Positions 31,431 through 43,745 of a stretch of 64,000 bases of DNA are shown in pieces. Where the stretch lies: positions 88,032,315 to 88,096,314 of the forward strand of contig NC_079147.1 in assembly GCF_945859685.1 (NCBI RefSeq). The letters run 5' to 3'. How positions within the stretch are numbered: position 1 is the stretch's first letter; each line of letters starts with the position of its first letter. The notes beneath the pieces are model-generated. The model searched no databases. It saw only the letters and a program-made list of their open reading frames with translations, and was not told the origin of the DNA. The stretch is from Eupeodes corollae. Taxonomy: Eukaryota > Arthropoda > Insecta > Diptera > Syrphidae. Both the position numbers and the translations under genes were made by a program.

Positions 31431-34040
31431 AAGTGAACAGTTTCGAAAACAAAAAGCAATGTTATCATAACCATCGACTTGAAAGAGCTTTAAAGTTAAC
31501 TTAAAAGACATATTTCGGATGCCAATGAAGCATGATTTTTAAACATGCCTCATTATTGAACTTTACCAAAATGGAAAGGTTGATTGAACTAAATATTTTG
31601 ACATAGTCAATCTAGTCATTGACTTTGAAGGGTTCGCTAGTATAAGTCAAAGTTCAAAGTTCTTCAGACCTGTTTAAAAATCACTTAACATACATATTAC
31701 CTTCCGAAGAAAGAAAATATTAACCTGCAACTTAACGCTGCTGTATAGCTATTATTATAATTCCAATGCTACCTACTGTCAAGTTAAAAGATCTAAAAAT
31801 AGCATACCTTCACAATTCTGCTACAGCTTCCGCATCCTTTCCCTATTTTCAGAGTAGGTATGCAAAATTCCTTTCAATATTTATGTCTTCTTTTAAATTA
31901 GATTTATATATTGTACATAATGTTTATGTATGTAAAAAGATAGATACAAAACTAAAGTATTTCTTTTTACGAGTGTGTTCCTAACAATAAAAAAAAGTAC
32001 AAAACTAAAAATAAAACTTTTATTTTTATGCTGAGGACACGTTTTTCTATACTACTACCTCTAAAGTTATTTTCAACTTTTCACTTTTCATTTGCTATGT
32101 TGAAAATTACCTACCTCCGTCCCTACCCTTACCTAAAGTGAAAAACGATAAAGTTTGAAGAGTTAAAAGTTTTTCTTGAAGGCCTTATAGGGGTTGAAAG
32201 GGAATACCTAACTATAAAAGCTTCAGCTAAAAATATTGTTAATACTCGAGGGAAATTTGCCTTTCTTCTTCTTTTTCGGTAATGTCCAGTTTTATGTGTT
32301 TTTTTTCAAAATTATTGAATTTGTATGGAAAAAGGACTCAAAGTTTTAGTAGGGTAATTTGCAACTTGTAATAATTTCAAGTGCTTGTGGTATGGAACAT
32401 TTTTTGAGGGCGAACGAAAGTAGATACTTGTCCAAAGTATTTTACAAGGTTGAACAAAACAGGGATAGGATAGCTCCCTTTATATTTTTATTAACATTGA
32501 CAGGTGTCAATATTTGTTAAGTGACAAGTTAATAAGTGTCAAATTTATGTTCCATAAATAATTCAACAATTTCGCTGAAGTTTGAAAAACATTTTTCCTA
32601 TAATATTAAGATGAGCTCACTTCAATTTATTGTTCTTTTATTTTAAATCTTAAACTATGGTTTCAGTTGATCTGACCGAAGAAATGTTATCAGCTAATAA
32701 TGTTGTTGAGAAAGTTTTGTTATTTTTCAAATTCTAAGAAATAATCCATCCTCCTTCAAAACAATTAGAATTTTGTCAGAAGTTCATCTCAATTCAAGAT
32801 AGACAACTTTAGATGAGTACTTTGAATTTTGAAATTGATTTGATTGGAATTTTAACAGGTTTTGCTTTTGCCAATCTTTTCGGGATGAATAATTTTTGGA
32901 AGATACTTTTTACTCAAAATTAAAAGGTGGAAATATTCTTCTCTTTCCATTCCCAAGAAACTGAAATCAATCGATTTTTAAAAACAATTTTGTGAGGAAG
33001 AGTGCTTCCTCCTTATTTTTCTTCCTCTAATTGCTTTGCACTTTGAAGAACAATAAAAATTCTTTGACTCGGGGCTAAATGTTTGTAACATTATACCCCA
33101 ATTGCTTGAGATTCCTTTGTATTGATTTTGGTCAAGAGCTAAATTCGAGGAACTATCAACCTGAAACAAAGTCCATCGACGGTAGACGTTCGTTGGTGCT
33201 TTCGTTTTTTTTTTTTTAGAAAATGAGTTCTTTGTTTTCCAAACCGTTTAGAAAAGTTGCTATAGCTTCAGCGTATAAGAGGCTTCACTTCATTGAAACT
33301 TTCCCATTTAAATCCATGGATGTGCTTGTATATTGGACGGAGTTTCACTCAAGGTATTTGACTTTAAATCCATTTATCGCAGCTTAAGTGCAATGAAGCA
33401 GAACAACGATGTGATGATGATGAAAGTCGGCCTCTCTGCTTCTCGGATAAGGAACAGTTCTACTTGAAAATGCCTTCATTTCATAGAACTAAAATGTACA
33501 TGTATTTTTGAAAAAATAGTGGATACCTCGTTTGACCTTAGCGCTGATGTTATTAAAAAAGTGAAGTCTCGAATAGTAAACAAATTCTTCATATTATACC
33601 TAAATTGTACTTTATTTTCGTATTGAGATTTGATTTTTAATCAAAATCGAAATATTTAATAATCCATTGAAAGTTTTTACACAAACTTTGGGTCAAATAC
33701 AAGTTTTTATTTAAAAATGCTACAAATTTAATTATTTATGAAAGTTAATGTCCGCGAAGTTCAAATGGCTAATTCGCCTGGCTTATTAATGTGAGCTTCA
33801 GCCTCACGGATTATTTGGGTGATATTGGGCTTAAAAGACTTTAAAAATAGCCACTCCTTTCATTTCGTTCCACGTAGGTATGTCTACGCACTGTCTTTCT
33901 GTCAAAATTTCGAGCAGCAAAGAGCTGTCAGTGTCAGAATAACCTATGATTTGAAAAGATGGCCCTTCTTGTATTTGAAATTCTAGAAACTAGGCTGCTA
34001 GTAACTTATGTGTCAAATTGTTTATGAGCTAGCTGAAATA
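31431..34040. other. AT-rich stretch, no gene or repeat recognised
   Basis: About 2.6 kb with short frames only. A TTCAACTTTTCACTTTTCAT line at 32075 and CTACCTCCGTCCCTACC at 32111 are the only non-AT features. I see no domain, no tRNA, no terminal repeat and no tandem array here. Confidence 0.4.
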
Positions 34041-34215
34041 AAACCACATTCCTGGATTCGTAAAAATTTTGAACTTGAGATTTTAATCAAACATTCCATC
34101 CGTGCGCCGCCTGTGTGTCCTCGCCCCATCAGATAAAACCTTTAGGTCAATTTAAACTTGGAAATTAAAGTTTAGGCAGATTCGCGGTATTTGATTTATT
34201 TTTTTCACTTTCTCA
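34041..34215 (+). repeat. dispersed repeat module, second copy
   Basis: AACTTGAGATTTTAATCAAA, CCATCCGTGCGCCGCCTGTG and TTAAACTTGGAAATTAAAG followed by GCAGATTCGCGG parallel the line at 6755-6935 (GAACTCGACATTTTAATCCA, then CCGTCCGTCTGCCC, CAAACTTGGAAGTTAAGG, GCAGATTCGCG). Element class unknown. Confidence 0.45.
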
Positions 34216-34534
34216 GAAATATGCAAAAAGCATTAGGTAAAAAAAATTGCTTACAATGGTTTTAAGCTCTTAAACTTTGAAATTAAAGAGAAAGTAGAAG
34301 CATTTAAAGTTATGCTAGATTCGCGTTGCACGGTTTACAAACAAATCTCTGTACTTCATCGCAGGACCGCAATTGGATTTAAATTTAAAGGTTTTTTTGT
34401 GCAATGTGAAGAAGGTGGAAACTTTGGTCAAAATGTTTCCTTAAAACCCCATTTGCTATCAACAGGGTGTTTTTTTTGGGATATAAAACTTAAAAAAGGG
34501 AAAAAACAAGAATGGATTTTTTGAATTTATATGA

Positions 34535-34765
34535 AATCTATTTTACTTATTAAATAATCTTCCGGCTTAGACAATTTCCTGTCTAGAGGCCCAATTTTCC
34601 ATGCCATTTTCCTACCACTTGGCAATAACTCGGCGAATGGTACCCTTTAAGTGGTCAATCGTTTTGAGTTTATTTGTGTAGACTAGCGAATTTTCATATG
34701 GTCAGATAACAGTCCAGCGGCGTTGTTGCATCGCACGATTTTCAAGGCCAATCCACGGATCTGTT
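34535..34765 (-). pseudogene. mariner-like transposase relic, C-terminal part
   Basis: Minus-strand islands SCDATTPLDCYL, LVYTNKLKTIDHLKGTIRRV and GMENWASRQEI match the end of mariner-type transposases (SCDLTPLDYFLWG, then TLDHLKANIRR, then ENWVRR). The final catalytic Asp belongs to this PLD-type region. Short, with stops. Confidence 0.55.
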
Positions 34766-34779
34766 AATCGAAGTTATGC

Positions 34780-34878
34780 GGATAACAAACTTTTGCTTCC
34801 CTAAATCATCTGTGGCACAATCTTCGTAATTCTGGTTTACCTTAAGGGAGTCATCTTGGTCCTTTGCTGTTTGTTTTG
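34780..34878 (+). pseudogene. LINE family D reverse transcriptase fragment, left of insertion
   Basis: Reads SGLP, stop, GSHLGPLLFVL, which is RT motif B (normally GVPQGSxLGPLLF). It is cut at TTAA 34879-34882 by a TTAA-174 element and resumes in the same frame at 35856. Confidence 0.7.
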
Positions 34879-34882
34879 TTAA

Positions 34883-35851
34883 CTTCCCATAGGAAGTAAT
34901 TGTAATCGTTCCGAATTGTCAAATTGAAAATGTTGATATTTCTCGACAATTCAATGTCCCTAGAGTCGAAATAAAAGATTTTTAAAAACATGTCTGTGCG
35001 TGTGTGTGTATGTACGTGAAGTTCGTACGTTCGCGACGTTTTTTTCGTTGTCCATAGCTCAAGAACCAGAAGAGATATCGACTCCAAATAAATGTTGTTA
35101 TACAGATAATAAGGCAGAAAGATGCAGAAAGGGCTCCCTAAATATCTTACGAACCAAAAACGTAAGAGCCTTGAATTAAATTTTATATAATATGTTGTAA
35201 CGTGGTCTCAAAGAAGTATATTTAAAGTCTATCTAACGGTTAAATCACAAAAACTGATAAAAAAATTTGTCACTTCCAAAATTTAACGACTAAAATATAA
35301 TTTCATCTCCAAAACAATTTTAAGCAACGGAAAACAATGTTTTTGAAATCTGATAAAATTTTGAGAAAAATCGAATTGACAGTTTTTTTTATAAAAAATA
35401 AAAATCTAAAAAAACATTACTCAAAGTTGGTAAAAATTGAATATCGACTCAAATATCTTTTCAAAAACTTGAAATTTAGGCTTAAAACTTATTTTATCTT
35501 ATAACAAATATTGTTTTCAACATTCGATAAAATTTTGAAAAAAATCGAATTGACAGTTTTTTACAAAAAATAAAAACCTAAAAAAAAAATAATAAAAGTT
35601 TTTAAAAATTCTTATTCGACTCAAATATCTTTTCAAAACTTTGAGATATTGGCTTTAATTTACTTTTTTCTTTCAAAAAATATTGTTGTCAACATTCAGT
35701 AAAATTTTGAAAAAAATCGAATGGATAGTTTTTGTACAAAAAATTAAAAACCTAAAAAATTGATACTAGTACATATAGAAAAACTTTTAAGCAAGACAAA
35801 TCGACAGACGGGATGGGAAGTTTTCAGTATGGGTCGCATCCAAGCCTCTTT
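34883..35851 (-). mobile_element. TTAA-174 family copy inserted in a LINE reverse transcriptase
   Basis: TTAA lies on both sides (34879-34882 and 35852-35855). Removing the element with one TTAA restores an open LINE reading FVLLINDLPSVSNNF, which proves the ends. The left end is CTTCCCATAGGAAGTAATTG, and the CGTACG module is at about 34990-35045, worn to GTACGTGAAGTTCGTACG. Units have GACAG-type landmarks at 35378, 35552 and 35724 (174 and 172 bp). The outer end is GGTCGCATCCAAGCCTCTTT. Length 969 bp. Confidence 0.83.
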
Positions 35852-35855
35852 TTAA

Positions 35856-36060
35856 TTAATGATTTGCCTTCTGTTTCAAATAATTTTTGATCGCCAATCT
35901 ATGCAGATGATGTTAAAATTTTTCGATTTATTAACTCCATCAAGGATTGTAAAGAGCTTCAAGAAGATTTTAATTTTGGAAATTATGCAATAAAAATTGT
36001 TTGATTTTAAATATTGATAAACGAAAGATAACGTGTTTAACACTGAAACGTAAAATGATA
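35856..36060 (+). pseudogene. LINE family D reverse transcriptase fragment, right of insertion
   Basis: INDLPSVSNNF, stop, SPIYADDVKIFRF, then INSIKDCKELQEDF: the RT palm with an intact YADD box. It is the continuation of the fragment ending at 34878. The rest is lost near 36060, and another copy of the family starts about 36235. Confidence 0.7.
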
Positions 36061-36234
36061 TATAATGAGTAAATATTGAATTCGTCATATTTGAAGAGAG
36101 AACCCAGTTTTTCTAACCTTGCTGTTAAACTTGACTTAAAACTAACGTTCACAATAATTATATTATTAAAAAAGCTTACAAAAGCTTTTCAAGAAGGTTC
36201 CGTGACCAATATGTTTTTTACCTTTGTCTACCTT

Positions 36235-38545
36235 CCCTTCTTGATGTTCTCCTTGTAAACGATGATAGTCTTGTTAAATGTTCTAGTCAGCTATTCGTCC
36301 TAGTATTATCATATCATGATCTGGTTTTTGAAACTTTTGATTTATATCTTGAAAAAGAATCTCCGCAATACTTCGAGTATGGTGATTTTCGTAACATAAA
36401 TAATGTCGAATCTTTATTTAGTGATTGCTCATCTATTGACTTGTTTTTGCAACATTAAAACGTTGATTATCAAATTGAATGTCTTACTGTTGCAATAACT
36501 TACCTTTTTAATTAACACGTTCCCATTAAAACTCGTCAAATTGGATCGCGTAGTTGTCCCTGGCTTTCTCTTGAGATCATTAATGCTATGAAAATAAGAG
36601 ACGTTTCAGACCGACCTTGGAAACGATTTGGTTGAGTAGAAATGCTTCGGCAATTCAAAACATCTCGGAAGCTTGTAACTAAATTAATAAAATCAGCTAA
36701 ATACAATTTTTATAACAACATGTTCAACTCAAATCGTTCCTCCAAGTATTTTTGGAAAGAAGTCAAGAGTATTGGTTTAAGAGGAGATTCTTCTATTTCC
36801 GGTGATAACATTGATTTAGAGGAGTTGAATCGAAAGTTCTCTACTCCCCCAACCCAATTCCCAACTGGGCATTCTAGTGTTTAGGTTAAGCAATATTTTC
36901 TATTAAATCCAACTGGACTGGACTTGACAACATACACCCTGACTTTTTAAAAATCCTTCTTAATTTTATACTTCCTCACATAACCCACATTTTCAACACC
37001 ATCATAATGACCTCCATCTATCCCACCTCCTGGAAAAAATCTAAAGTTATACCCATCCCTAAACGAGGAAAGAAAATGGAATACAGACCAATAGCTATCC
37101 TTCCTTTTTTATCTAAGGCTTTTGAAACTATCTTAAGTAACCAGATCAAAAATTATATTGAAGATTCACGTCTTCTTAACCCTCTCCAGTCGGGATTTAG
37201 ATCTGGATACAGCTCCATTTCAGCCCTTTTAAAAGTTTCTGAAGATATAAGACAAGACTTAGACTCTAATTATACAACTGTGACTACTTGACTTTTGCAA
37301 AGCATTCGATTGCGTGAACTCTAGCCTTCTCTGTGATAAACTGACGACTTATTTCAATTTTTCTGACACAACCAAAAATCGTATTTATTCGTACTTGACT
37401 AATCGTATGCAAGCCGTATCGTGTAAAGGTAAAATGTATTCGTTTCTTCCTATCAATATAGGTGTTCCTCAAGGATCTATCCTTGGTCCTTTACTGTTCT
37501 CTATGTTTATTAATGATTTGCCATCTGTTTTATTTTACTGCCAGTTTCACATGTTGTACAATTATTTATAAGCTCTACTATCGGTATGATTGAAGATGCG
37601 ATAGTAAAAATGAACATTGATTTATGCTCAATATTCGATTGGTCAACTCGCAATGAACTTGTACTTAATCCAGAAAAACCAAAAGCTATTCCAATATGTA
37701 AAAATAAACCCCACCTTGAAAATTTTCCACCCCTTTACTTGAACGCCTGCCAAATCGAATATGTCACAAATGCAAAAAACCTTGGTATAATTTTCAACAG
37801 TAGGCTAACGTGGGACACCCATGTCGATACTGTTATCTCCAAAATGTATGCTTCACTCCCAGGACTATCTGTTCCTAGATCAATTCTGCCCCCTCAAGTT
37901 AAATTAAAGCTGGTTAAATCACTTATCATACGAATAGTAACGTATGGGTGTGAGATATTTGCATATCCTAACTCCAACTCGCTTCGTAAGCTAAAGGTAG
38001 CATTCAATGCCATTGCTCGGTTTGTTTTCAACCTCCGAAGATACGATCACGTTTCGTCTCAGGTTCGTCAACTTTTAAATTGCAACTTGAAAGCTTTTTT
38101 TAAATATCGGTGTTGTTTGCTTCTCTTCAAACTATTTTTTAAGCTTGATTTTTGCTCTTCAAATCGTTTTACCTTGTTGCGCTCCCCAGGTTTACCTGTT
38201 TGACATCACGGAGGCAATTTTTCGTTTATGCTGTCAGACTGTGGAATAATCTTCCCAGTCACATGAGGTCTGGAATCGAACATAGAAGGTTTCATCAACT
38301 TTGTATTGAATATTTCTCAAATTTGAACTGAGGTAACTTTTTTGTAATTATTGTAATTTCTTCTTCTTGCGACTTTAGTTTTTAATTTGAATACATTATT
38401 AATAGTTTTCTACAGTTGTTTTAAACATAGTGTTTGCATACTTGCATTATTCTTAATAAATAATGTATGATATCCTTTACTATTTATAAGTCAATCTCAA
38501 TGTACAGCTGTTTCTTTTTTTATTAATAAATATCAAATATCAAAT
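36235..38545 (+). pseudogene. LINE family D (Jockey/CR1-like), long ORF2 relic with 3' end
   Basis: In order: HDLVFETFDLYLEKESPQYF (end of the endonuclease, about 36316-36375), a linker frame (36642-36884), then RT motifs KVIPIPKRGKKMEYRPIAIL (37044-37103), LNPLQSGFRSGYSS (37177-37218), GVPQGSILGPLLFSMFINDL (37462-37521). The YADD box is destroyed: the frame reads CQFHMLYNYL and stops at 37571. A further frame to 38203 gives the thumb (AKNLGIIFNSRLTWDTHV), and a shifted AVRLWNNLPSHMRSG closes the ORF near 38330. The 3' end shows AATAAATATCAAATATCAAA, a short repeated tail. Dead, but about 2.3 kb long. Confidence 0.8.
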
Positions 38546-39260
38546 TCTGTATGCTTCTTTTGGCCCGTGTCATGATGGTTAGTGCTGTCATGCTTGAGGT
38601 CTTGGGTTCCATCCCTTCCTGTTCCATCTTAAGTTTTTTTTTTCACGGACACTGCCTCTTGCGATAAATTCTCCAAGAGCAATACTTGTCATGAAAAATA
38701 CTTTCTCAAATTAGCTCTTTGGGTTTGGCTTGTAACTGTAGCTCCCCTTCATTCCTGACAACATTACTCGCACACAAGAATGATTGAGAGTCGTAAGTCA
38801 CTAGGCCCTAGTTCTCAACGGTCTGTTGCGCCACCTAATTTATTTTATTGTTGTATGCTTCTTTTGGCAAGCCAATTCTTAAATATTGTTGTATGGACGC
38901 TATTCTATTTATTAGACTTTTATTACCTCCATAAACTCAAAGGCTTCCCTTGATAAAGCTCCCCCCTCTTATTTGTCGTAAAGAGTATTTAGAGTTCTAC
39001 TTTATATATGTTGGACCGATTTAAGGTCAATTCAATCTTCATCAATTATATTTCAATCTGAGTCTTAAAACTCAATTTACCCCTTTGGACTATTTTTAGC
39101 AGACCAAACTATGAGGTTAATAGCCTTCTTGATCAATTTATAAGTAAATTTAACAAATTCTACAGGCTTTAAATCTAACTTTGTCTATAAGTAGTAGAAA
39201 TGATGTTGGGTTTTAAGCTTAAATTTAAGTAAATATTGTAAACTTTACGTTAGCATTGAA
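38546..39260 (+). pseudogene. LINE C-terminal fragment interrupted by a SINE
   Basis: Ignoring the SINE at 38565-38851, the joined reading gives YASFGKPILKY (compare the usual VRPILEY), then short islands such as PFGLF near 39080 and RPNYEVNSLLDQF near 39105. This fits the C-terminal region of a Jockey/CR1-like LINE. Weak beyond the first motif. Confidence 0.42.
38565..38851 (+). mobile_element. tRNA-derived SINE, copy 2, with 17-bp target duplication
   Basis: TGTATGCTTCTTTTGGC is repeated exactly at 38548-38564 and 38852-38868. The head has GTCATGATGGTTAGTGCTG and GGGTTCCATCCC (A- and B-box-like). The body has CTCCAAGAGCAATACTTGTC, and the 3' end is CGGTCTGTTGCGCCACCT followed by AATTTATTTTATTGT. 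Same family as the copies at 9.8 and 58.3 kb. The perfect 17-bp duplication marks it as fairly recent. Confidence 0.9.
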
Positions 39261-40465
39261 CGTTAATCGTTGGGCGATAAAAGGGTGTCTAAACATACCC
39301 CTTAAAGGATATCATCCCTGCAAAGACCTTAGTTTTGTTCACTGACGCATTTATTAAACCAAAAGTGAGCACCTGTAAAAATGGCCGTCATTTAAAAGAT
39401 CTTAACAAAGAAACACCCGTTACAAATGCTGTCACGAAAATATTTAATATTGTTTAAGGTTACTAAGAGGTCATGTACGTTTTTTTTCAAGACCTATGCG
39501 CCTAAGTTACTGCTTTCTTAGACACATTGTCCGCACCAAGTTTCGTATCAATGATTCATAGAAATTTTCTTAAACCACTTGAATCATCGAAACTCATTGA
39601 ACCGAGTATTCGAATAGACAAATATTTATACCAACATAAAAACTCATGTCTTTATTGATTAAACATTAAACAGTTGTTGTATTCAACCAATTAAATTTGA
39701 ACAAAACAGAACAAAATAAAACATAACACAAAGATAAATGTTTATCTAAGATTAAAAACAAATAAACATAATATTTTCATTCATCTGCGAAAAATCAGCG
39801 GGGTGTAGTAAAATGTTTGTTCCTCAAGAATATATTTCGGCGTATGTACAAGGTACCTACATTTGATTGTACAATTTCACATCATTTTATCTCTTATTTA
39901 TTATTATTATGCCTTTTCATATACAGATACAGATACTTTATTGAGGTTTTGTATCTTTACCTATATTTTATGTGTTCCGTCACAGAGAACAATAAGCATT
40001 TTCATTTTGAGAGTGTTTTTCTTTTATTACAGTAATAAAATGAATAAAATATTTTTTTGACACAAAATAATAACAAGACCAAAAAAGAGCTTTGAAAGTC
40101 TATTAAAACACACAAAAAAGAAAATACCATAATAAATGCACTCAAAAATAATAACACAGAAAAAAGATATACCAAATTTTTTGTAAAAGTTTATTTGTTT
40201 ATGATGGTGCTTTTACCAAAAGTCAGACGGGGATGAGAATATTGAAATTTAAGAGGAATTTAACCAATAATTGGTAAATGGGAACCAAAATGGTTTGAAG
40301 GTGCTGATGAAGCTTAAGGGTGGAACTGTCAAAGTTGAAAGATACTTAGTTACAGGATGTTCCAAGTTAATATAAAGAAAAGGAGGTTAAATAGCAGAAC
40401 AAACATGTGAGCCTAAAATTATTCTTAAAGATTTATTGATATATCAATCACCCCTTCAAGATATC
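39261..40465. other. AT-rich stretch, no gene recognised
   Basis: Short frames only; an AACAAAACAGAACAAAATAA-type run at about 39698-39760 and a CAGATACAGATAC duplication at 39927. No domain, RNA or terminal repeat is seen. Confidence 0.4.
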
Positions 40466-40469
40466 AGTC

Positions 40470-41157
40470 TATTTTGATGCTGAATACGATGTTCATAGGG
40501 AGGCAGATCATAAGAATTTTCCCAAGGAAGACCCTTTAGGGCAAAGCGAATGAAATTATGTTTCTTAACAGAAATGGTAAACTACTGACCGAAGTTTTTG
40601 AAGATCTCGGATTTTTTGTGCTGAATGGAGTGGCGAATGGAGACATAGGCGGTAAATTTACCTTCATAAGCGGTCAAGAACAATCAGTAATTGACTTTTG
40701 TCGAGGTGCTTATGATTAAAGCTCGCTTCATTTAAGAAATCCAACAGAGGAACTTGGAGACTATACGAAAACTTAAATGGATTCAAGTAAAGTAAACAAT
40801 AATTACATAACTTTCACACCTAAATGTAAATGGTCCGATAAGAAGTATCAAGGCTTCGTAAACTATCGTTTAAATATTTAAATCTGGCCATACAGGTACA
40901 ACATAGTAAAAACTCTAAGGAATTCAGGTCTAGCGTACATGAACTAAGTGGATTGCACCGAGATATGAAGATTGCTGTAGAAGCTCAGACTTAAGCAGCA
41001 CATTTTGAAACTCTATTGTCGGCTGACGAGCATCATCATACCTTCAGCTACGCAATGCAGGACTTTGATGTGTCTGAATTGGACGCGCAGATATCTTTAG
41101 AAAAATTGGAGGCAACTCTTTTGGGAATGAAAAACAACAAAGCTGCAGGTATTGATG
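40470..41157 (+). pseudogene. LINE family A relic, endonuclease end and linker, left of RTE insertion
   Basis: Islands: RNGKLLTEVFEDLGFFVLNG and GKFTFISGQEQSVIDFC (about 40570-40710), the C-terminal part of an AP-type endonuclease, then LEKLEATLLGMKNNKAAGID at about 41098-41157, the usual linker into the RT. It stops at the duplicated GGTATTGATG (41148-41157) and resumes at 42630. Confidence 0.72.
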
Positions 41158-42619
41158 GTTTCTTACTTACTTAAGGTGGCGCTACAGTCCGGGGCGGACC
41201 TGGGCCTCAACCAACAAGCGTCTCCAGCCAGCTCGGTCCCTAGCTAGCTGCCTCCAGTTTCGCACGCCAAGTTGGTTGAGGTCCTCTCCCAAATGGGTGT
41301 GCCACCTGAGTAGCGGTCTACCTCTATTGCGCCGTCCCTTGGGATTGGATTCGAAAACCTTTCGGGCTGGAGCGTTCATGTCCATTCGCTCCACATGACC
41401 TAGCCATCTAAGCTGTTGGACTTTAATTCTGCTAACTAGGTCAGTGTCGCTGTACAGCCCGTACAGTTCGTCGTTATATCTTCTCCTCCATTTTCCATCT
41501 ATGCGTACGGGACCAAAAATCACCCGAAGAATTTTTCTCTCGAAGCATCCTAAGACGCTCTCATCTTTCTTTGACAGGGTCCAGGCCTCAGCGCCATAAA
41601 TGTGAACCGGGATGATGAGTGTCTTAAAGATGGTGATTTTAGATGCTCGGGAGAAGACTTTACTTCTCAATTGCCTTCTAAGTCCAAAGAAGCACCGATT
41701 TGCAAGGGTTATTCTTCGTTTGATTTCAGCGCTGGTGTCGTTGTCTGCATTAATAGCGGTGCCTAGGTAGACAAAGTCCTTAACTACCTCAAAGTTATAG
41801 CTGTCCATGGTGACGTTTTGTCCAAGATGTCGTCGTTCAGTGTCCTTTTTTGATGTCAGCATATACTTGGTCTTGCCCTCATTGACCACTGAACCTATCT
41901 TCTTCGCTTCCATGCTCAAAAACGATCCACTGACATCACGCTTTGATCTTCCAATTATGTCAATATCATCTGCGTATCCTAGTGATGGGATGGACCTTTG
42001 GAAGATTGTGCCTCTAGTGTTGATGGTTGAGGTTTGCACAATTCCTTCCAGAACGATGTTGAAGAAGTCGCATGACAGTGCATCGCCTTGTCTTGCCTTT
42101 TTGACATCAAATGCATCGGTAAGATCTTTTCCGGCCTTGATAGAGCAGCGTGCATTCTAAATCCTCATTCTGTACAAACGGATAAGTTTGGCACGGATGC
42201 AAAACTAGACATTGCTCGGTAGAGCTCTTCCCTATAGATGCTGTCATACGCGGCTTTAAAATCGTTAATGTTAAGGAGGCTGATGCCTCTGTGGTTGGTG
42301 CAGTTTAGATTGTCTCCTTTCTAATGTATTGGGCATACTATGCTGAGATTCCACTCATCGGGCATGCTTTCTTTCGACCATATTTTGCAGATGAGTTGGT
42401 GCATGCTCCGTACCAAGTCATCGCCTGGTGCTTTGAATAATTCGGCAGCGATGCCGTCAGCTCCAGCAGCTTTGTTTGACTTAAGTTCAGATATAGCTAT
42501 CTTCACTTCGTCAAGGTGGGGTAGGCGGAATTGTTGATCTGCGTCGCTGAGGTTGAGTGGTTCTATCTCCCTTACCGCGGAATTCGGTTCGTAATCGGCG
42601 TTATATAATTTGGAGAAGT
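41158..42619 (-). mobile_element. RTE-like LINE (family B), 5'-truncated, with 10-bp target duplication
   Basis: GGTATTGATG occurs at 41148-41157 and 42620-42629. Removing the insert joins the host LINE reading as NKAAGIDVIPVKFL, so the ends are exact. The 3' end is on the left: the minus strand ends GCGCCACCTTAAGTAAGTAA, a tetranucleotide (AAGT)n tail as in RTE elements. The frame 42039-41182 holds GYADDIDIIGRSKRD (catalytic YADD present) and the long C-terminal part ending WRRLLVEAQVRPGL. Further 5', SNKAAGADGIAAELFKAPGD (42506-42321) is in another frame, so the copy is inactive. It lacks the endonuclease. Confidence 0.9.
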
Positions 42620-42629
42620 GGTATTGATG

Positions 42630-43745
42630 TTATCCCAGTTAAATTTCTCAAAAACAGCAATGACCAGCTAAAAACGTGTATCGTTAATTTTTTAAATCTT
42701 CTGTACAACAATGCTTACGTGCCTACTACTTTTTCAAAAGCCCTCATATTCCCGATATTTAAAAAAGGTGATGCGATGCAGCCCGAAAACTATAGAGGAA
42801 TCTCAATACTCAATTCTCTAAGAAAGCTATTTGCGGGAATTCTTTATAGAAGGCTTTCGAACTGGATAGAAAGAACAAACAGTTTAAGTATATTTCAAGC
42901 GGGATTTCGTTCTGGATTTTCCACAATGGATCACATTTTTGCCTTAACCTGCATTGCTATAAAATATACTGAGAAAAATAAGAGACTATATGTATGCTTT
43001 GTTGATTTTAAAGCTGCATTTGATACCGTCAACAGACAGGCTCTGATTTATAAGCTGGAGAGGCTTGGAGTGTCTCGGAAGTTTCTGATGCTCTATAACA
43101 ATTTCTTGTAGTCATCTATTGCAGCAGTATGGGATGGTTCCAATTTGTCAGAGTGTTTTGAGACGTCAGCAGGTGTCCCTCAGGGATGTATTTTAAGCCC
43201 CCTTTTAATCGCGCTTTTATCGATGATATCTCTGAAATGCTTCCTGGAGGCATTACTCGTATGTTCGCTGGAACTCTCATCAAAGTTCTTCTCTACGCTC
43301 ATGACCTGGTACTAATAGCTGACAATCCCTTTACTCTTTGAGGTTATTCTACAAGAACCTTAACCATTCAATTCTAACTGAGAATAGCTATTTCAACATT
43401 AAGTACTCGTCTGAGGCTATAAATATCATTTTCAGAGCAAGAGTAGAAATCCTTAATCTGAATTATAACCCTCAAAGAACTGATCTTCAGCAGACTTGTG
43501 ATTTATGCAACAGAAGAGAATGTGATGATGTTTACCACTTCATTGTTATTTGCCCTATATTACAAGAAGTTCGTCAACTTCATAACATTGTTCTAAAGAG
43601 TTTGAACATATGTTTGAGAATGTGAGGAGATTAGTAACTGTTGATCTTTTTTTTCACAAAACTATGTTGCTGTTCGCAAATGATATTTTTACTAAAATAT
43701 ACTACACTTTCAAAAACAACTTGTTCAAATACTTTAGGAATGCAA
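42630..43745 (+). pseudogene. LINE family A relic, reverse transcriptase and zinc knuckle
   Basis: Continues from 41157: VIPVKFLKNSNDQLKT, IFPIFKKGDAMQPENYRGIS, IFQAGFRSGFSTMDHIF and CFVDFKAAFDTVNRQA, up to the stop at 43109. GVPQGCILSPLL follows at about 43171-43206. The YADD box is worn (LYAHDLVLIA). The end has TCDLCNRRECDDVYHFIVIC at about 43495-43554, the knuckle shared with the copies at 5.2 and 27.4 kb. One TAG near 43110 and one or two shifts break it. Confidence 0.8.
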
